Below, piece by piece: positions 45,379 to 54,508 of a stretch of 64,000 bases of DNA. The position numbers and the translations under genes are program-made. The stretch's first letter is position 1; every line of letters starts with the position of its first letter. The notes below the pieces were generated by a model. It did not search any database, was not told the origin of the DNA, and was given only the letters and a program-made list of their open reading frames with translations. Source of the DNA: JAWWPG01 sp037719575 (GTDB lineage: Bacteria; Actinomycetota; Actinomycetes; Propionibacteriales; Nocardioidaceae); NCBI GenBank assembly GCA_037719575.1, contig JBBJMF010000001.1:31843-95842 (forward strand). The letters run 5' to 3'.

Positions 45379-46732
45379 CGCCATCTCCCTCCGGTTCGGC
45401 TGCGGCTGCTGCTGCGGCCGCTGCCGGAAGCGCGTCGGCGATCCGGTCGAGGGCCGCGTCGTCGTGCGCCGCACTCACGAACCACGCCTCGAACGCGCTG
45501 GGCGGCAGGTAGACGCCGCCGTCGAGCATCGCGTGGAAGAACGCCCGGTGCCGGTGCAGCGCCTGCCGGCTGGCGTCGTCGAAGGTGCGGATCTCGGTCA
45601 TCTCATCGATGTCAACGAAGAAGACGCTGAAGAGGTTGCCGGCTCCCTGCGTGACGTGGGGTACGCCGGCCTTCCCCAGCGCCTCGTCGACGATCCGCTG
45701 CAGTGTCGAGGCCGTCGCGTCGAGCCGGTCGTAGACCTCGGGGGTCGCGAGCCGAAGCGTCGTGAGGCCTGCTGTGGTGGCGATCGGGTTGCCGGAGAGG
45801 GTGCCGGCCTGGTAGACGGGGCCAGCCGGGGCGAGGTAGCCCATTACGTCGGCACGGCCACCGAATGCCGCCGCCGGGAAACCGCCGCCCATCACCTTGC
45901 CGAACGTCATCAGGTCGGGAACCCAGCCCTCGTGTGCCCCGTCGAGGCCCCAGTGCCCGGCCCGGCTGACCCGGAACCCGGTCATGACCTCGTCGCTGAT
46001 GAACAGGGCACCATTGTCGCGGCAGATCCGGGCGAGCGCCTCGTTGAAACCCGGCACGGGGGACACCACCCCCATGTTTCCCGGCGCCGCCTCGGTGATC
46101 AGGCAGGCCACCTCGTCGCCGTACTCCTGGAACGTCCACCGGACGGCCTCGATGTCGTTGTAGGGCAGCACGATCGTGGCTGCCGTCGACGCGGCGGGGA
46201 CGCCCGGTGTGCCGGGGAGTGCGAACGTCGCGACCCCGGAGCCGGCCGCGGCCAGCAACGAGTCGACGTGACCGTGGTAGCAGCCGGCGAACTTGATCAC
46301 GAGATCTCGCCCGGTGAAGCCACGTGCCAGCCGGATCGCGGACATCGTCGCCTCGGTGCCCGAGGAGACCAGCCGCACCATCTCGACGGGGGTGCGAGCC
46401 ACAATCTCCTCCCCGAGGAGCACCTCGGGGACCGACGGGGTGCCGAAGGAGGTGCCGGCGCCGACGGCGTCTCGGACCGCTGCGACCACCTCCGGGTGGG
46501 CGTGGCCGAGGATCATCGGGCCCCAGGAGCCGACGAGGTCGACGTACTCCACCCCGTCGACGTCGGTGAGGTAAGGCCCACGTCCGCTCGCCATGAAGCG
46601 CGGCGTCCCGCCGACAGCGCGGAATGCCCGCACCGGGCTGTTGACGCCGCCCGGCGTCACTGCGAGCGCCCGGTCAAACAGTGCGGACGAGCGGGCAGTG
46701 CCGCTGGTCGTCGGTGCCTGGGTCCTCACCAT
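45371..46732 (-). CDS. hemL: Glutamate-1-semialdehyde 2,1-aminomutase
   Basis: A 453-residue PLP aminomutase that makes 5-aminolevulinate from glutamate-1-semialdehyde, after HemA. Motifs include GGVNSPVRAFRAVGG near residue 29, SSGTEATMSAIRLARGFTGRD near 121, ISDEVMTGFRVSRAGHW near 244 (with the PLP aspartate), and the PLP lysine in MTFGKVMGGGFPAAAFGG near 274. The C-terminal end is an odd low-complexity tail (nine alanines then EPEGDGDA) that most homologues lack. ATG 46732 follows hemB by 7 nt. Confidence 0.94.
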   Translation of the reverse strand: MVRTQAPTTSGTARSSALFDRALAVTPGGVNSPVRAFRAVGGTPRFMASGRGPYLTDVDGVEYVDLVGSWGPMILGHAHPEVVAAVRDAVGAGTSFGTPSVPEVLLGEEIVARTPVEMVRLVSSGTEATMSAIRLARGFTGRDLVIKFAGCYHGHVDSLLAAAGSGVATFALPGTPGVPAASTAATIVLPYNDIEAVRWTFQEYGDEVACLITEAAPGNMGVVSPVPGFNEALARICRDNGALFISDEVMTGFRVSRAGHWGLDGAHEGWVPDLMTFGKVMGGGFPAAAFGGRADVMGYLAPAGPVYQAGTLSGNPIATTAGLTTLRLATPEVYDRLDATASTLQRIVDEALGKAGVPHVTQGAGNLFSVFFVDIDEMTEIRTFDDASRQALHRHRAFFHAMLDGGVYLPPSAFEAWFVSAAHDDAALDRIADALPAAAAAAAAAEPEGDGDA

Positions 46733-46739
46733 GTCACTG

Positions 46740-47789
46740 TCACCGGGCCAGCCAGTGAGCCGCCTCGGCGGCCCAGTAGGTGAGCACGATGTCCGCGCCC
46801 GCGCGCCGGATCGAGGTCAGCGTCTCGAGGACGACGGACTCCCGGTCGAGATATCCCGCCGCAGCCGCCGCCTCGACCATCGAGTACTCGCCCGACACGT
46901 TGTAGGCCGCCACCGGCACATCCGAGAGGGCGGCCACGTCGGCGAGCACGTCGAGGTAGCCGAGGGCCGGCTTGACCATCACCATGTCGGCGCCCTCTGT
47001 CAGGTCGAGCGAAACCTCGCGCCGCGCTTCCCGTCGGTTGGCGGGGTCCTGCTGGTAGGACCGTCGATCGCCCTGCAAGGTCGAGCCGACCGCCTCCCGG
47101 AACGGCCCGTAGAACGCGGAGGCGTACTTCGCCGCGTAGGCGAGGATCGCCACCTTGGTCTGACCGGCACGGTCGAGGCGGGCCCTGATCGCCGCGACCT
47201 GACCGTCCATCATCCCGCTGGGGGCCACCACGTGGACCCCGGCAGACGCCTGTGCGGCGGCCATGTCGGCGTAGCGCACCAGCGTCTCGTCGTTGTCGAC
47301 GGTGCCGTCGGCAGCTAGCACCCCACAGTGCCCGTGGTCGGTGAACTCGTCGAGGCACAGGTCGGCCATCACCACCGTGGCGTCGCCGACCTCCGACACG
47401 ACGTCACGGATCGCCGCGTTGAGCACGCCGTCGGGGTCGGTCGCGCCGCTGCCCCCCGCGTCCCGCGAGCTCGCCGACGGAACCCCGAACAGAATGAGAC
47501 CGCCGACGCCCGACTCCACCGCCTCGACCGCGGCCTTGCGCAGCGAGTCGCGGGTGTGCTGAACGACGCCGGGCATGCTGAGGATCGGCCGCGGGTCCAC
47601 GCTGTCGTCGGTGATGAAGAGCGGCAGCACGAGGTGGCGGGGCAGCACCGCGGTCTCGCTGACGAGCCGCCGCATCGCGGGCGTCGTCCGCAGCCGCCGA
47701 GGCCGCGCCACAACGGATTCGTCCGACCGGGCGCGGGCTTCGTGCGCCTGGCCCGACCGGACGAGTCCGGCTCGTGGGTCGCCGGCCAT
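46740..47789 (-). CDS. hemB: Porphobilinogen synthase
   Basis: A 349-residue enzyme that condenses two 5-aminolevulinate molecules. Metal-site type region: DLCLDEFTDHGHCGVL near residue 143. Catalytic lysines lie in AYAAKYASAFYGPFREA near 221 and MVKPALGYLDV near 274. The N-terminal about 30 residues before RPRRLRTTPAMRRLV are an extra low-complexity segment, so a later start is possible. ATG 47789 is one base from the hemD stop. Confidence 0.94.
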   Translation of the reverse strand: MAGDPRAGLVRSGQAHEARARSDESVVARPRRLRTTPAMRRLVSETAVLPRHLVLPLFITDDSVDPRPILSMPGVVQHTRDSLRKAAVEAVESGVGGLILFGVPSASSRDAGGSGATDPDGVLNAAIRDVVSEVGDATVVMADLCLDEFTDHGHCGVLAADGTVDNDETLVRYADMAAAQASAGVHVVAPSGMMDGQVAAIRARLDRAGQTKVAILAYAAKYASAFYGPFREAVGSTLQGDRRSYQQDPANRREARREVSLDLTEGADMVMVKPALGYLDVLADVAALSDVPVAAYNVSGEYSMVEAAAAAGYLDRESVVLETLTSIRRAGADIVLTYWAAEAAHWLAR

Positions 47790-47790
47790 G

Positions 47791-49530
47791 TCAGGTGACG
47801 CGACGGCGGCTGCCGGGCCGGCGCTCGGACGGCTTGGTCACGGTCTGTCCCGCCTCGATCATCGACAGCCGGCGGCCCGCGCCGAAGTCGGCGAGCGCGT
47901 CGGCAAGCAGTTCCACGGTCGGCTTCGGCGACACGACGTCGACCCGAAGGCCATGGTCCTCGCACGTCTTCGCGGTCGCCGGGCCGATGGCCGCGATCAC
48001 CGTCGACGGGTGTGGCTTCCCGGCGATGCCGACCAGGTTGCGCACGGTCGACGACGAGGTGAAGACCACGGCGTCGAACTTGCCGCTCTTGATCGCGTCC
48101 CGGGTGGGGGCCGGCGGGGGCGCCGCTCGCACTGTGCGGTAGGCGGTCACGTCGTCGACCTCCCAACCCAGCTCGTGCAGCCCCGCCACCAGGCTCTCGG
48201 TGGCGATGTCGGCTCGCGGCAGGAACACCCGGTTGATCGGGTCGAGGATCTCGTCGTACGGCGGCCAGTCCTCGAGCAGTCCGCTGGCCGACTGCTCGCC
48301 GGACGGGACGAGGTCTGCCTTGATGCCCCAGGTGGCGATCGCCTCGGCGGTCCTCTCGCCGACCGCGGCGACCTTGAGCCCGGAGAACGCGCGCGCGTCG
48401 AGCCCGTACTCGTCGAACTTCTCGCGGACGGCCTTGAGCGCGTTGACGGACGTGAACACGATCCACTCGTAGCGTCCCTCGACGAGGCCGCGGATCGCCT
48501 TGTCCATCTGCAGCGGGTTGCGGGGCGGCTCGACCGAGATCGTCGGCACCTCCTCGGGGACCCCGCCGAAGCCACGCAGCTTCGCCGACAGCGAGCCCGC
48601 CTGCTCCTTGGTCCGGGGCACCAGGATCCGCCAGCCGAACAGCGGCTTGGTCTCGAACCACGAGAGCGCGTCCCGCATCGACACGACCTCCCCGATCACG
48701 GTGACCGCAGGAGCCTCGAGACGCGCAGCCTTGGCGTCCGCGGCGATGGCGGCGAGCGTCGACACGACAGTGCGCTGCCCGGTCGTCGTACCGACCGAGG
48801 TCATGGACACGGGGGTGTCGCCGTCGCGCCCCGCGGCCCGCAGCGCATCAGCGGCGGCCGCGATGCCGCGGACTGGCGACAGCAGCACGATCGTCTGGCT
48901 CGCGGCGTGCTTTGACCAGTCGATCTTGCCCTCCGCGAGGTTGAGCAGGGTGACCTCGCGCGACGTGCGCGTCGTCAGCGGCACGCCGGCGTAGGCGGGA
49001 ACCGCGGTCACCGCGCTGATGCCCGGCACCACCTCGAACGAAACGAGCGCCTTCGCGCACGCCGCCGCCTCCTCGGCGCCGGTGGCATACATCCACGGGT
49101 CACCGCAGATGAGGCGTACGACGTTCTGCTGACCCTTGGCGTGCCGGACGACGAGCTTGGCCCGCGCGGCGTGCGTCAACGGCTGGCCGTCCTCGCCGTA
49201 GCCGCCGTCGACGACGGTGACCTTGTGGAGACGATCTCCGAGCAGCTCCGACAGCAGCGCGACGTGGTCGGGCGTCTCGGTGATGACGACGTCGGCGGCC
49301 CGGATCAGCTCGAGGGCCCGCACGGTCAGCAGGCCCGGGTCCCCGGGCCCGGTGCCGACGAACGCCACCGAGCCGACCGGCCGGGGAGCGGACCTGCGGG
49401 TGGGTGGCATCACGTCCGTACGGGGGCCGGTGGGCCGGCCCGAGGTCGTGGTGGTGGCGGGGGTCTTGGCCATCGTGGTGTTCACCGTCTTGCTGTGAGA
49501 AGGGGTTGGAGCTCTTCGTGGGGTAGTCAT
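47791..49530 (-). CDS. hemD: Fused uroporphyrinogen-III C-methyltransferase/uroporphyrinogen-III synthase
   Basis: A 579-residue fusion common in actinobacteria. Residues about 50-300 are a SUMT/CobA-type methyltransferase: VAFVGTGPGDPGLLTVRALELI near 53, then GDPWMYATGAEEA near 143 and EVVPGISAVTAVPAYAGVPLT near 167. Residues about 320-560 are uroporphyrinogen-III synthase (HemD), starting WRILVPRTKEQAGSLSAKL and including VFTSVNALKAV and VVFTSSSTVRNLVG. It therefore stands at the branch to haem and sirohaem/cobalamin. The first about 45 residues are low-complexity (Thr/Pro). ATG 49530 overlaps the hemC stop by 4 nt. Confidence 0.92.
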   Translation of the reverse strand: MTTPRRAPTPSHSKTVNTTMAKTPATTTTSGRPTGPRTDVMPPTRRSAPRPVGSVAFVGTGPGDPGLLTVRALELIRAADVVITETPDHVALLSELLGDRLHKVTVVDGGYGEDGQPLTHAARAKLVVRHAKGQQNVVRLICGDPWMYATGAEEAAACAKALVSFEVVPGISAVTAVPAYAGVPLTTRTSREVTLLNLAEGKIDWSKHAASQTIVLLSPVRGIAAAADALRAAGRDGDTPVSMTSVGTTTGQRTVVSTLAAIAADAKAARLEAPAVTVIGEVVSMRDALSWFETKPLFGWRILVPRTKEQAGSLSAKLRGFGGVPEEVPTISVEPPRNPLQMDKAIRGLVEGRYEWIVFTSVNALKAVREKFDEYGLDARAFSGLKVAAVGERTAEAIATWGIKADLVPSGEQSASGLLEDWPPYDEILDPINRVFLPRADIATESLVAGLHELGWEVDDVTAYRTVRAAPPPAPTRDAIKSGKFDAVVFTSSSTVRNLVGIAGKPHPSTVIAAIGPATAKTCEDHGLRVDVVSPKPTVELLADALADFGAGRRLSMIEAGQTVTKPSERRPGSRRRVT

Positions 49531-50471
49531 GCCACCGACTCCGAGATGAGGTCGGCGGCACCGTCGGCGAGCATGTCCCGGGCGAGTCGACGCCCGACAC
49601 CGTCGGCGTCGGAAGGCGGACCGGTTGTGGAGAGTCGGACGAACGCGCTGCCGTCGAACGCGGCCACGACGGCTCGCAACCACAGCTCGGGTCCGTCGTC
49701 ACCGACGGCGACGTCAGCGAGCGCACCCACCGGCGCGGAGCAGCCGGCCTCGAGCTCGTTAAGCAGCGCCCGTTCGGCCGTCACGGCGCAGTGCGAGTCG
49801 GCGTCGTCAAGCAACGCCGCGACGTCGAGACGGAGCCGCTCGGCGTGGGCGGCCACCTCGACCGCCAAGGCGCCCTGGCCCGGTGCCGGAAGCATCTGCA
49901 GCGGGTCGAGGACCTCCGTGACCTCGTGCTGCCGACCGAGCCGCAGCAGGCCGGCGCGAGCGAGGAGCACGCCGTCGACGGCGCCCTCGCTGACCAGGCG
50001 CAGCCGGGTGTCCACGTTGCCGCGGATGGCGACGACGTCGAGGCCGAGACCGAGCCCGTGCAGCTGGGCCGCGCGTCGAGGAGATCCGGTACCGATCGTG
50101 GCGCCGGCAGGTAGCTCCCCCAGCGTCAGGCCGTCACGTGCCACCAGCGCGTCCCGGGGGTCCGCCCGGGTCGGCACCGCCGCGAGGACCACCCGGGGAT
50201 CCTCGGTGGTGGGGAGATCCTTGAGCGAGTGCACCGCGAGGTCCACCTCGCCGTCGGCAAGCGCATCCCGGACGGCACCGACGAAGACCCCTTGGCCGCC
50301 GATCTCGGTGAGGCTCCCCCGGTTGCGGTCGCCCGTCGTCGAGACTCGCACGAGCTCGACGGGCCTGCCGAGGCCGGCCTCGAGCAGCTCGGCGACCGCC
50401 CGGGCCTGCGCGAGGGCGAGCGTGCTGCCGCGTGTCCCGAGCCGCAGGGATGTCACGCCGGGCGCGCTCAT
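49527..50471 (-). CDS. hemC: Hydroxymethylbilane synthase
   Basis: A 314-residue porphobilinogen deaminase. Signatures are RLGTRGSTLALAQARAVAELL near residue 10 (quoted in part: TRGSTLALAQA), VDLAVHSLKDLPTTE near 76 and the dipyrromethane-cofactor cysteine in ELEAGCSAPVGALA near 244. It makes hydroxymethylbilane for the fused HemD. ATG 50471 overlaps the hemA stop by 4 nt. Confidence 0.95.
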   Translation of the reverse strand: MSAPGVTSLRLGTRGSTLALAQARAVAELLEAGLGRPVELVRVSTTGDRNRGSLTEIGGQGVFVGAVRDALADGEVDLAVHSLKDLPTTEDPRVVLAAVPTRADPRDALVARDGLTLGELPAGATIGTGSPRRAAQLHGLGLGLDVVAIRGNVDTRLRLVSEGAVDGVLLARAGLLRLGRQHEVTEVLDPLQMLPAPGQGALAVEVAAHAERLRLDVAALLDDADSHCAVTAERALLNELEAGCSAPVGALADVAVGDDGPELWLRAVVAAFDGSAFVRLSTTGPPSDADGVGRRLARDMLADGAADLISESVA

Positions 50472-51787
50472 GTGTCGTCCCGCTGCCCGCTCACGGCGTC
50501 GACCGCTGCCGGGTCCAGCGCGAACAGCTCGGCGAGCGCGGCGGCGTACGACGAGTCGGGCACCCGCCCGGCGAACTGCTTGACCCGCACGGTGGGCTCG
50601 TGCAGCAGCTTGTCGGCCTCCCGGCGAAGCGTCCGGGCGATCTCGTCGCGCTGACGCTCGGTGAGCTCGGGAAGCCGGCTCCAGAGCCGGTCCAGCTCCG
50701 CGGCGATGACCCCGGAGGCCATCGAGCGCAAGGCGACGACTGTCGGAGCGACCCGGTCCTGATCCCGGGCAGACGCGAACTCCACCACCTCGTCGGCCAC
50801 GATGCGCTCGACCGCGGAGACGTCCTCTGCCACCGGACCAGCGGCAAGAGCTGCGGCGATCCTGGGCAGCCCGACGAGGGCGACACCGGGAAGGTCGGCG
50901 ACGGCGAGAGCGACGTCATGCGGCAGCGCCAGGTCCACGATCGTCAGCGGCGTGGGCTCGGTGCGCAGGAGCAGGGCGGCCGCCACCAGGTCGGCGTCGA
51001 TGACGACCCCGGTGGCGCCGGTGCAGGAGATGACCAGGTCCGCCTTCGCGAGCTCGGCCGGCAGACTGGACAGCTCCGCTGCCCGGACCGACCCCCCGTC
51101 GTCGGAGACGGCGCCGGCGAGGCGGCGCGCGCTCTGCGTGGTTCGCGACAAGACGACGATGTCGCGCGCTCCGGCACGTCGTACGGTGCTGACCGCGAGC
51201 GAGGCGACCGAACCCGCTCCCACGATGCACACCCGGGCGCGGGCGATGTCACCGATCGCCTCCCCCGCCTCGTCGAGCGCCACCGAGACGACTGACCGGC
51301 CCGCCACGTCGATCCTGGTCTCGCTGTGGGCTCGCTTGCCGACCCGCAGGCCGTGCTGGAAGAGCGTGTTGAGGGCCGGTCCGACCGTTCCCTCGTCCTG
51401 GGCCTCCCGGAGGGCCTCCCGCACCTGTCCGAGGATCTGGCCCTCGCCGACGACCATGGACTCGAGGCCCGTCGCCACCGAGAACAGGTGGGCGACCGCG
51501 CCCGCGTCGTAATGCACATAGAGAGAGGCGACGACGTCCGCCGCGGCGGTGGCGCCGGCACGCTCGACGAGGAGGCCGGTCAAGTCCTCCACGCTGCCGT
51601 GGAAGCGTTCCACCTGGGCGTAGATCTCGACGCGGTTGCACGTCGCGAGCACGACGACCTCGCGGACGTACGACGTGTCGAGAGCCGCAGCCCGCAGCTT
51701 GCTTGCCTGGCCGGTGTCGAGCGCCAGCGTCTCGAGCAGCTCGACGGGAGCGCTGCGATGTGACGCACCGACGACGAGGATGCTCAC
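50468..51787 (-). CDS. hemA: Glutamyl-tRNA reductase
   Basis: A 439-residue enzyme that reduces glutamyl-tRNA to glutamate-1-semialdehyde, the first committed step of C5 haem synthesis. It starts ILVVGASHRSAPVELLE, has the catalytic cysteine C50 in VLATCNRVEIYAQV, and the NADPH loop GAGSVASLAVSTVRRAGA near 182. The start is GTG 51787, overlapping the rex stop as GTGA, so rex and hemA are translationally coupled. The open frame upstream of this is a shadow of rex. Confidence 0.95.
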   Translation of the reverse strand: MSILVVGASHRSAPVELLETLALDTGQASKLRAAALDTSYVREVVVLATCNRVEIYAQVERFHGSVEDLTGLLVERAGATAAADVVASLYVHYDAGAVAHLFSVATGLESMVVGEGQILGQVREALREAQDEGTVGPALNTLFQHGLRVGKRAHSETRIDVAGRSVVSVALDEAGEAIGDIARARVCIVGAGSVASLAVSTVRRAGARDIVVLSRTTQSARRLAGAVSDDGGSVRAAELSSLPAELAKADLVISCTGATGVVIDADLVAAALLLRTEPTPLTIVDLALPHDVALAVADLPGVALVGLPRIAAALAAGPVAEDVSAVERIVADEVVEFASARDQDRVAPTVVALRSMASGVIAAELDRLWSRLPELTERQRDEIARTLRREADKLLHEPTVRVKQFAGRVPDSSYAAALAELFALDPAAVDAVSGQRDDT

Positions 51788-52518
51788 AGCGCACTCGCCT
51801 CGAGCCGGAACGCGGCGGGCATCTCGGTCTCCGCGAGCATGGTGTTGGCCTTGCGCTGCTCGTGGTAGGCGAGGATCTGCAGCTCGATCGACAGGTCGAC
51901 CTTGCGGACGTCGACCTGCTCGGGCACCGACAGCACGGTCGGGGCGAAGTTCAAGATGCTGCGCACACCGGCCGCGACGAGCTTGTCGCACACGTCCTGG
52001 GCATTCGCCTCCGGGGTGGCGATGACCCCGATCGAGACATGCCGCTCGCGGACGATGTCCTCGAGGGCGTCGATCGGGGAGATCTCCAGGTCCCCGACCT
52101 TCTCACCCAGGCGCGCGGGGTCGCTGTCGAGGAGAGCGGCGATCTGGAAGCCCCGCGAGCCGAACCCCGAGTAGTTCGCCAAAGCGTGACCCAGGTTCCC
52201 GATGCCCACGATCACCACCGACCAGTCCTGGGTGAGCCCGATCTGCCTGGCGATCTGGTAGCGCAGGTAGTTGACGTCGTACCCGACACCGCGGGTGCCG
52301 TAGGTGCCGAGGTAGGACAGGTCCTTGCGCAGCTTCGCGGAGTTGACCCCAGCGGCCCCGGCGAGATGCTCGCTGCTGACGGTCGTGACGTGCCGGTCGA
52401 CAAGCGTGGTGAGGGCCCGCAGGTAGACGGGCAGACGGGCGACCGTCGCCTCGGGGATCACCCGCTCGGCGCGATCGTTGCCGGTTCGGCCGTCGGTGCG
52501 GCTTCGTGCGGACGTCAC
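51784..52518 (-). CDS. rex: Redox-sensing transcriptional repressor Rex
   Basis: A 244-residue NADH-sensing repressor. Residues about 20-85 form the winged helix (LPVYLRALTTLVDRHVTTVSS, AAGVNSAKLRKDLSYLGTYGTRGVGYDV, quoted in part), and the Rossmann motif is SVVIVGIGNLGHALANY near residue 105. Established for S. coelicolor Rex: it leaves its operator when NADH rises, and it controls rex-hemACD. The same rex-hemA-hemC-hemD order is present here. The start is GTG 52518 with CAGGAG nearby. It is probably autoregulated through the operator at 52616-52633. Confidence 0.95.
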   Translation of the reverse strand: MTSARSRTDGRTGNDRAERVIPEATVARLPVYLRALTTLVDRHVTTVSSEHLAGAAGVNSAKLRKDLSYLGTYGTRGVGYDVNYLRYQIARQIGLTQDWSVVIVGIGNLGHALANYSGFGSRGFQIAALLDSDPARLGEKVGDLEISPIDALEDIVRERHVSIGVIATPEANAQDVCDKLVAAGVRSILNFAPTVLSVPEQVDVRKVDLSIELQILAYHEQRKANTMLAETEMPAAFRLEASAL

Positions 52519-52604
52519 AATGCTCCTGGCACACCGGCGTCGAGGTTGCTGCTGCGCCCCGCGACTCTCGAACCGTGACGCTGCTGCTGACCGGTGCGGT
52601 TCCC

Positions 52605-52633
52605 ACTCTAGGAGTTTGTGAACGCGAGAACAA
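52605..52633 (-). promoter_or_regulatory. Promoter of the rex-hem operon
   Basis: On the minus strand: -35 TTGTTC (52633-52628), a 17-nt spacer, and -10 TAGAGT (52610-52605). The predicted leader to the rex GTG is roughly 80 nt. This is one of the few sites in the window with both hexamers and correct spacing. Confidence 0.6.
52616..52633. promoter_or_regulatory. Rex operator overlapping the rex promoter
   Basis: TTGTGAACGCGAGAACAA: the left half TTGTGAA is the perfect Rex half-site and TGTGAACGCG is like the Streptomyces operator; the right half keeps only ACAA of TTCACAA. It covers the -35 and most of the spacer, where bound Rex would block RNA polymerase. Confidence 0.6.
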
Positions 52634-52652
52634 AATCCACGATCCTGGACTG

Positions 52653-52910
52653 TCAGGACAGGGCTTTGCGGAGCCGATCCGGGTCGACCCGCCAGAAGTC
52701 GTGCTGGGCTCCGTCGACGAAGGTCACCGGGATCTGGTCGCCGTAGATGGCCAGCAGCTCGGGGTCACTCGTGACGTCCAGGACCTCGAACGTCTCCCCC
52801 CGTTCAGAGCACACCGTCGCGACGACCGACAGCGCCTGCTCGCACAGGTGGCAGCCCGGCTTCGAGAGCACCCGGACTCGGCTCGTCGCGCTCACGCCGA
52901 CCCCGCTCAC
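52653..52910 (-). CDS. Glutaredoxin-like protein
   Basis: An 85-residue thioredoxin-fold protein with a CHLC active site (C20 and C23) in VLSKPGCHLCEQ, the cis-proline in GDQIPVTFVDG near residue 59 and a short C-terminal helix. It belongs to the DUF836/glutaredoxin-like group found next to hemA in mycobacteria too. Its partner is unknown. It overlaps the end of the acyl-CoA ligase gene by 4 nt and sits upstream of the rex promoter. Confidence 0.85.
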   Translation of the reverse strand: MSGVGVSATSRVRVLSKPGCHLCEQALSVVATVCSERGETFEVLDVTSDPELLAIYGDQIPVTFVDGAQHDFWRVDPDRLRKALS

Positions 52911-54508
52911 GAGAGCCCGATCCCGTGCCTGGCCTGGTGGGCTCGCAGCCTGCCCTTGGCGACCTTGCCGGTGGCGGAGTGCGGGAGCTCCACGACGACC
53001 CTGATCCGGGACGGCACCTTGAACCGGGCGAGCCGGTCCACGCAGTGCGCGGCGACGGCAGCCGCCAGATCTTCGGCGCCGGCCGCCCCTGCTCGTCGGC
53101 CCGACGGCTCAGGCGTTGCCGGCGCCCGCGAGAGGGGTACGACGTAGCCCACCACCGCCTCACCCGTGCTGGCGTCGGGCACCCCTATCACGGCGCACTC
53201 ACGGACTCCCTCGACCTCCCTGATCACGTCCTCGATCTCTGACGGGTAGACGTTGAAGCCGGACACGATGACCAGCTCCTTCAGCCGGTCCACGATGATG
53301 AGGTCGCCGTCGGCGTCGATGAAGCCCACGTCCCCGGTTCGCAACCAGCCGTCCGCGCCTGGCCTCTCGTCACCGTCGGGCCAGTACCCACTGAACAGGT
53401 TGCGACCCCTGACCCAGATCTCTCCCGGGTCGGCGGGGTGCACGTCGGCGCCGGCGTCGTCGACGACCCGGATCTCGACGCCCGGCAGGGCACGTCCCGC
53501 GCTGGCCGGTTTGTGGAGGGGCGAACCGATCGTCGAGGTGACGACGGGACCCGCCTCGGTGAGGCCGTATCCCTGCTCGACGACGAGTCCGGTGCGCTCC
53601 TCGAACGCGCGCATGGTCTCCTCCGACAGCGGCGCGGCGCCACTCAGCAGCATCCGCACCGACGAGAGCCCGGTCACGGTGTCGGGATGCTCGAGCCAGG
53701 CGGCGATCACCGGTGGCGCAACCGGCACGCAGGTGACCTGCTCGCGCCGGACCAGCGCCAGTGTCTCGTCGGGGTCGAAGCGAGGGCCGATCACGAGGGT
53801 GGCGCCGGTCAACAGCACCTGGCCGAGGACCGCGTTGAGGCCGTAGACGTGGAACATCGGGAGGACGCCAAGCACGATGTCGTCGGGCAGCACTGGCGCG
53901 GGCGTCGTACCGGCGCTCTGGGCGACGTTCGCCAGCAGCGCGCGGTGGCTCAGCATCGCTGCCCGCGGCGTGCCGCTCGTGCCGGAGGTGTAGAGCAGAA
54001 CGGCGAGCGACTCCGAGTCCCGCGGCGACACGACGCGTGCGCCCTGCGAGAACAGGTCAACGTAACCAATTTCCCCCTCGCGCGCCGGCCCGCCGACGCT
54101 CACGACAAGCGGTCGCCGACCGCCGGCCTCGGCACCGTCGACCGCCGCCCGGACGGACTCGACGGTGCCCGTGTCGGCGAAGCACACCCGGGCGCCGCAG
54201 TCGGCGAGGACGCGGCCTATCTCCCCCGGCTGCGACGTCGGGTTGACGGGTACGGCGACCATCCCGCCACGCAGGGTCGCGAGGTAGCACACCACGAACT
54301 CCACACTGTTGGAACCGGCGATGGCGACCCGGTGCCCGGCGACCAGCCCGAGCTCCGACAGCCCCTGTGCCAGCGCCTCCACCCGGCGGTCAAGCTCGTG
54401 CCAGGTGAGCCGGCTGGCCTCCGAGACGAGCGCCACCGAGTCCGCGCGGACAGCCGCCTGCCGGCGCAGGAGTCCGTCGACGTTGCTCAGCTCCTCGCGC
54501 TGCTCCAC
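52907..54508 (-). CDS. AMP-forming acyl-CoA synthetase
   Basis: A 533-residue ANL-superfamily ligase. The P-loop is AVLLYTSGTSGTPRAAMLSH near residue 177, followed by LPMFHVYGLNAV near 221, EQGYGLTEAGPVV near 310, WLRTGDVGFIDADGDLIIVDR near 402 (quoted in part) and the catalytic lysine near the C-terminus in HSATGKVAKGRL. It activates a carboxylic acid, probably a fatty acid, with ATP and CoA; the exact substrate cannot be read. GTG 54508 follows CAGACT by 7 nt, in mirror image with the divergent gene. The upstream open frame is not family-like. Confidence 0.87.
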   Translation of the reverse strand: MEQREELSNVDGLLRRQAAVRADSVALVSEASRLTWHELDRRVEALAQGLSELGLVAGHRVAIAGSNSVEFVVCYLATLRGGMVAVPVNPTSQPGEIGRVLADCGARVCFADTGTVESVRAAVDGAEAGGRRPLVVSVGGPAREGEIGYVDLFSQGARVVSPRDSESLAVLLYTSGTSGTPRAAMLSHRALLANVAQSAGTTPAPVLPDDIVLGVLPMFHVYGLNAVLGQVLLTGATLVIGPRFDPDETLALVRREQVTCVPVAPPVIAAWLEHPDTVTGLSSVRMLLSGAAPLSEETMRAFEERTGLVVEQGYGLTEAGPVVTSTIGSPLHKPASAGRALPGVEIRVVDDAGADVHPADPGEIWVRGRNLFSGYWPDGDERPGADGWLRTGDVGFIDADGDLIIVDRLKELVIVSGFNVYPSEIEDVIREVEGVRECAVIGVPDASTGEAVVGYVVPLSRAPATPEPSGRRAGAAGAEDLAAAVAAHCVDRLARFKVPSRIRVVVELPHSATGKVAKGRLRAHQARHGIGLS

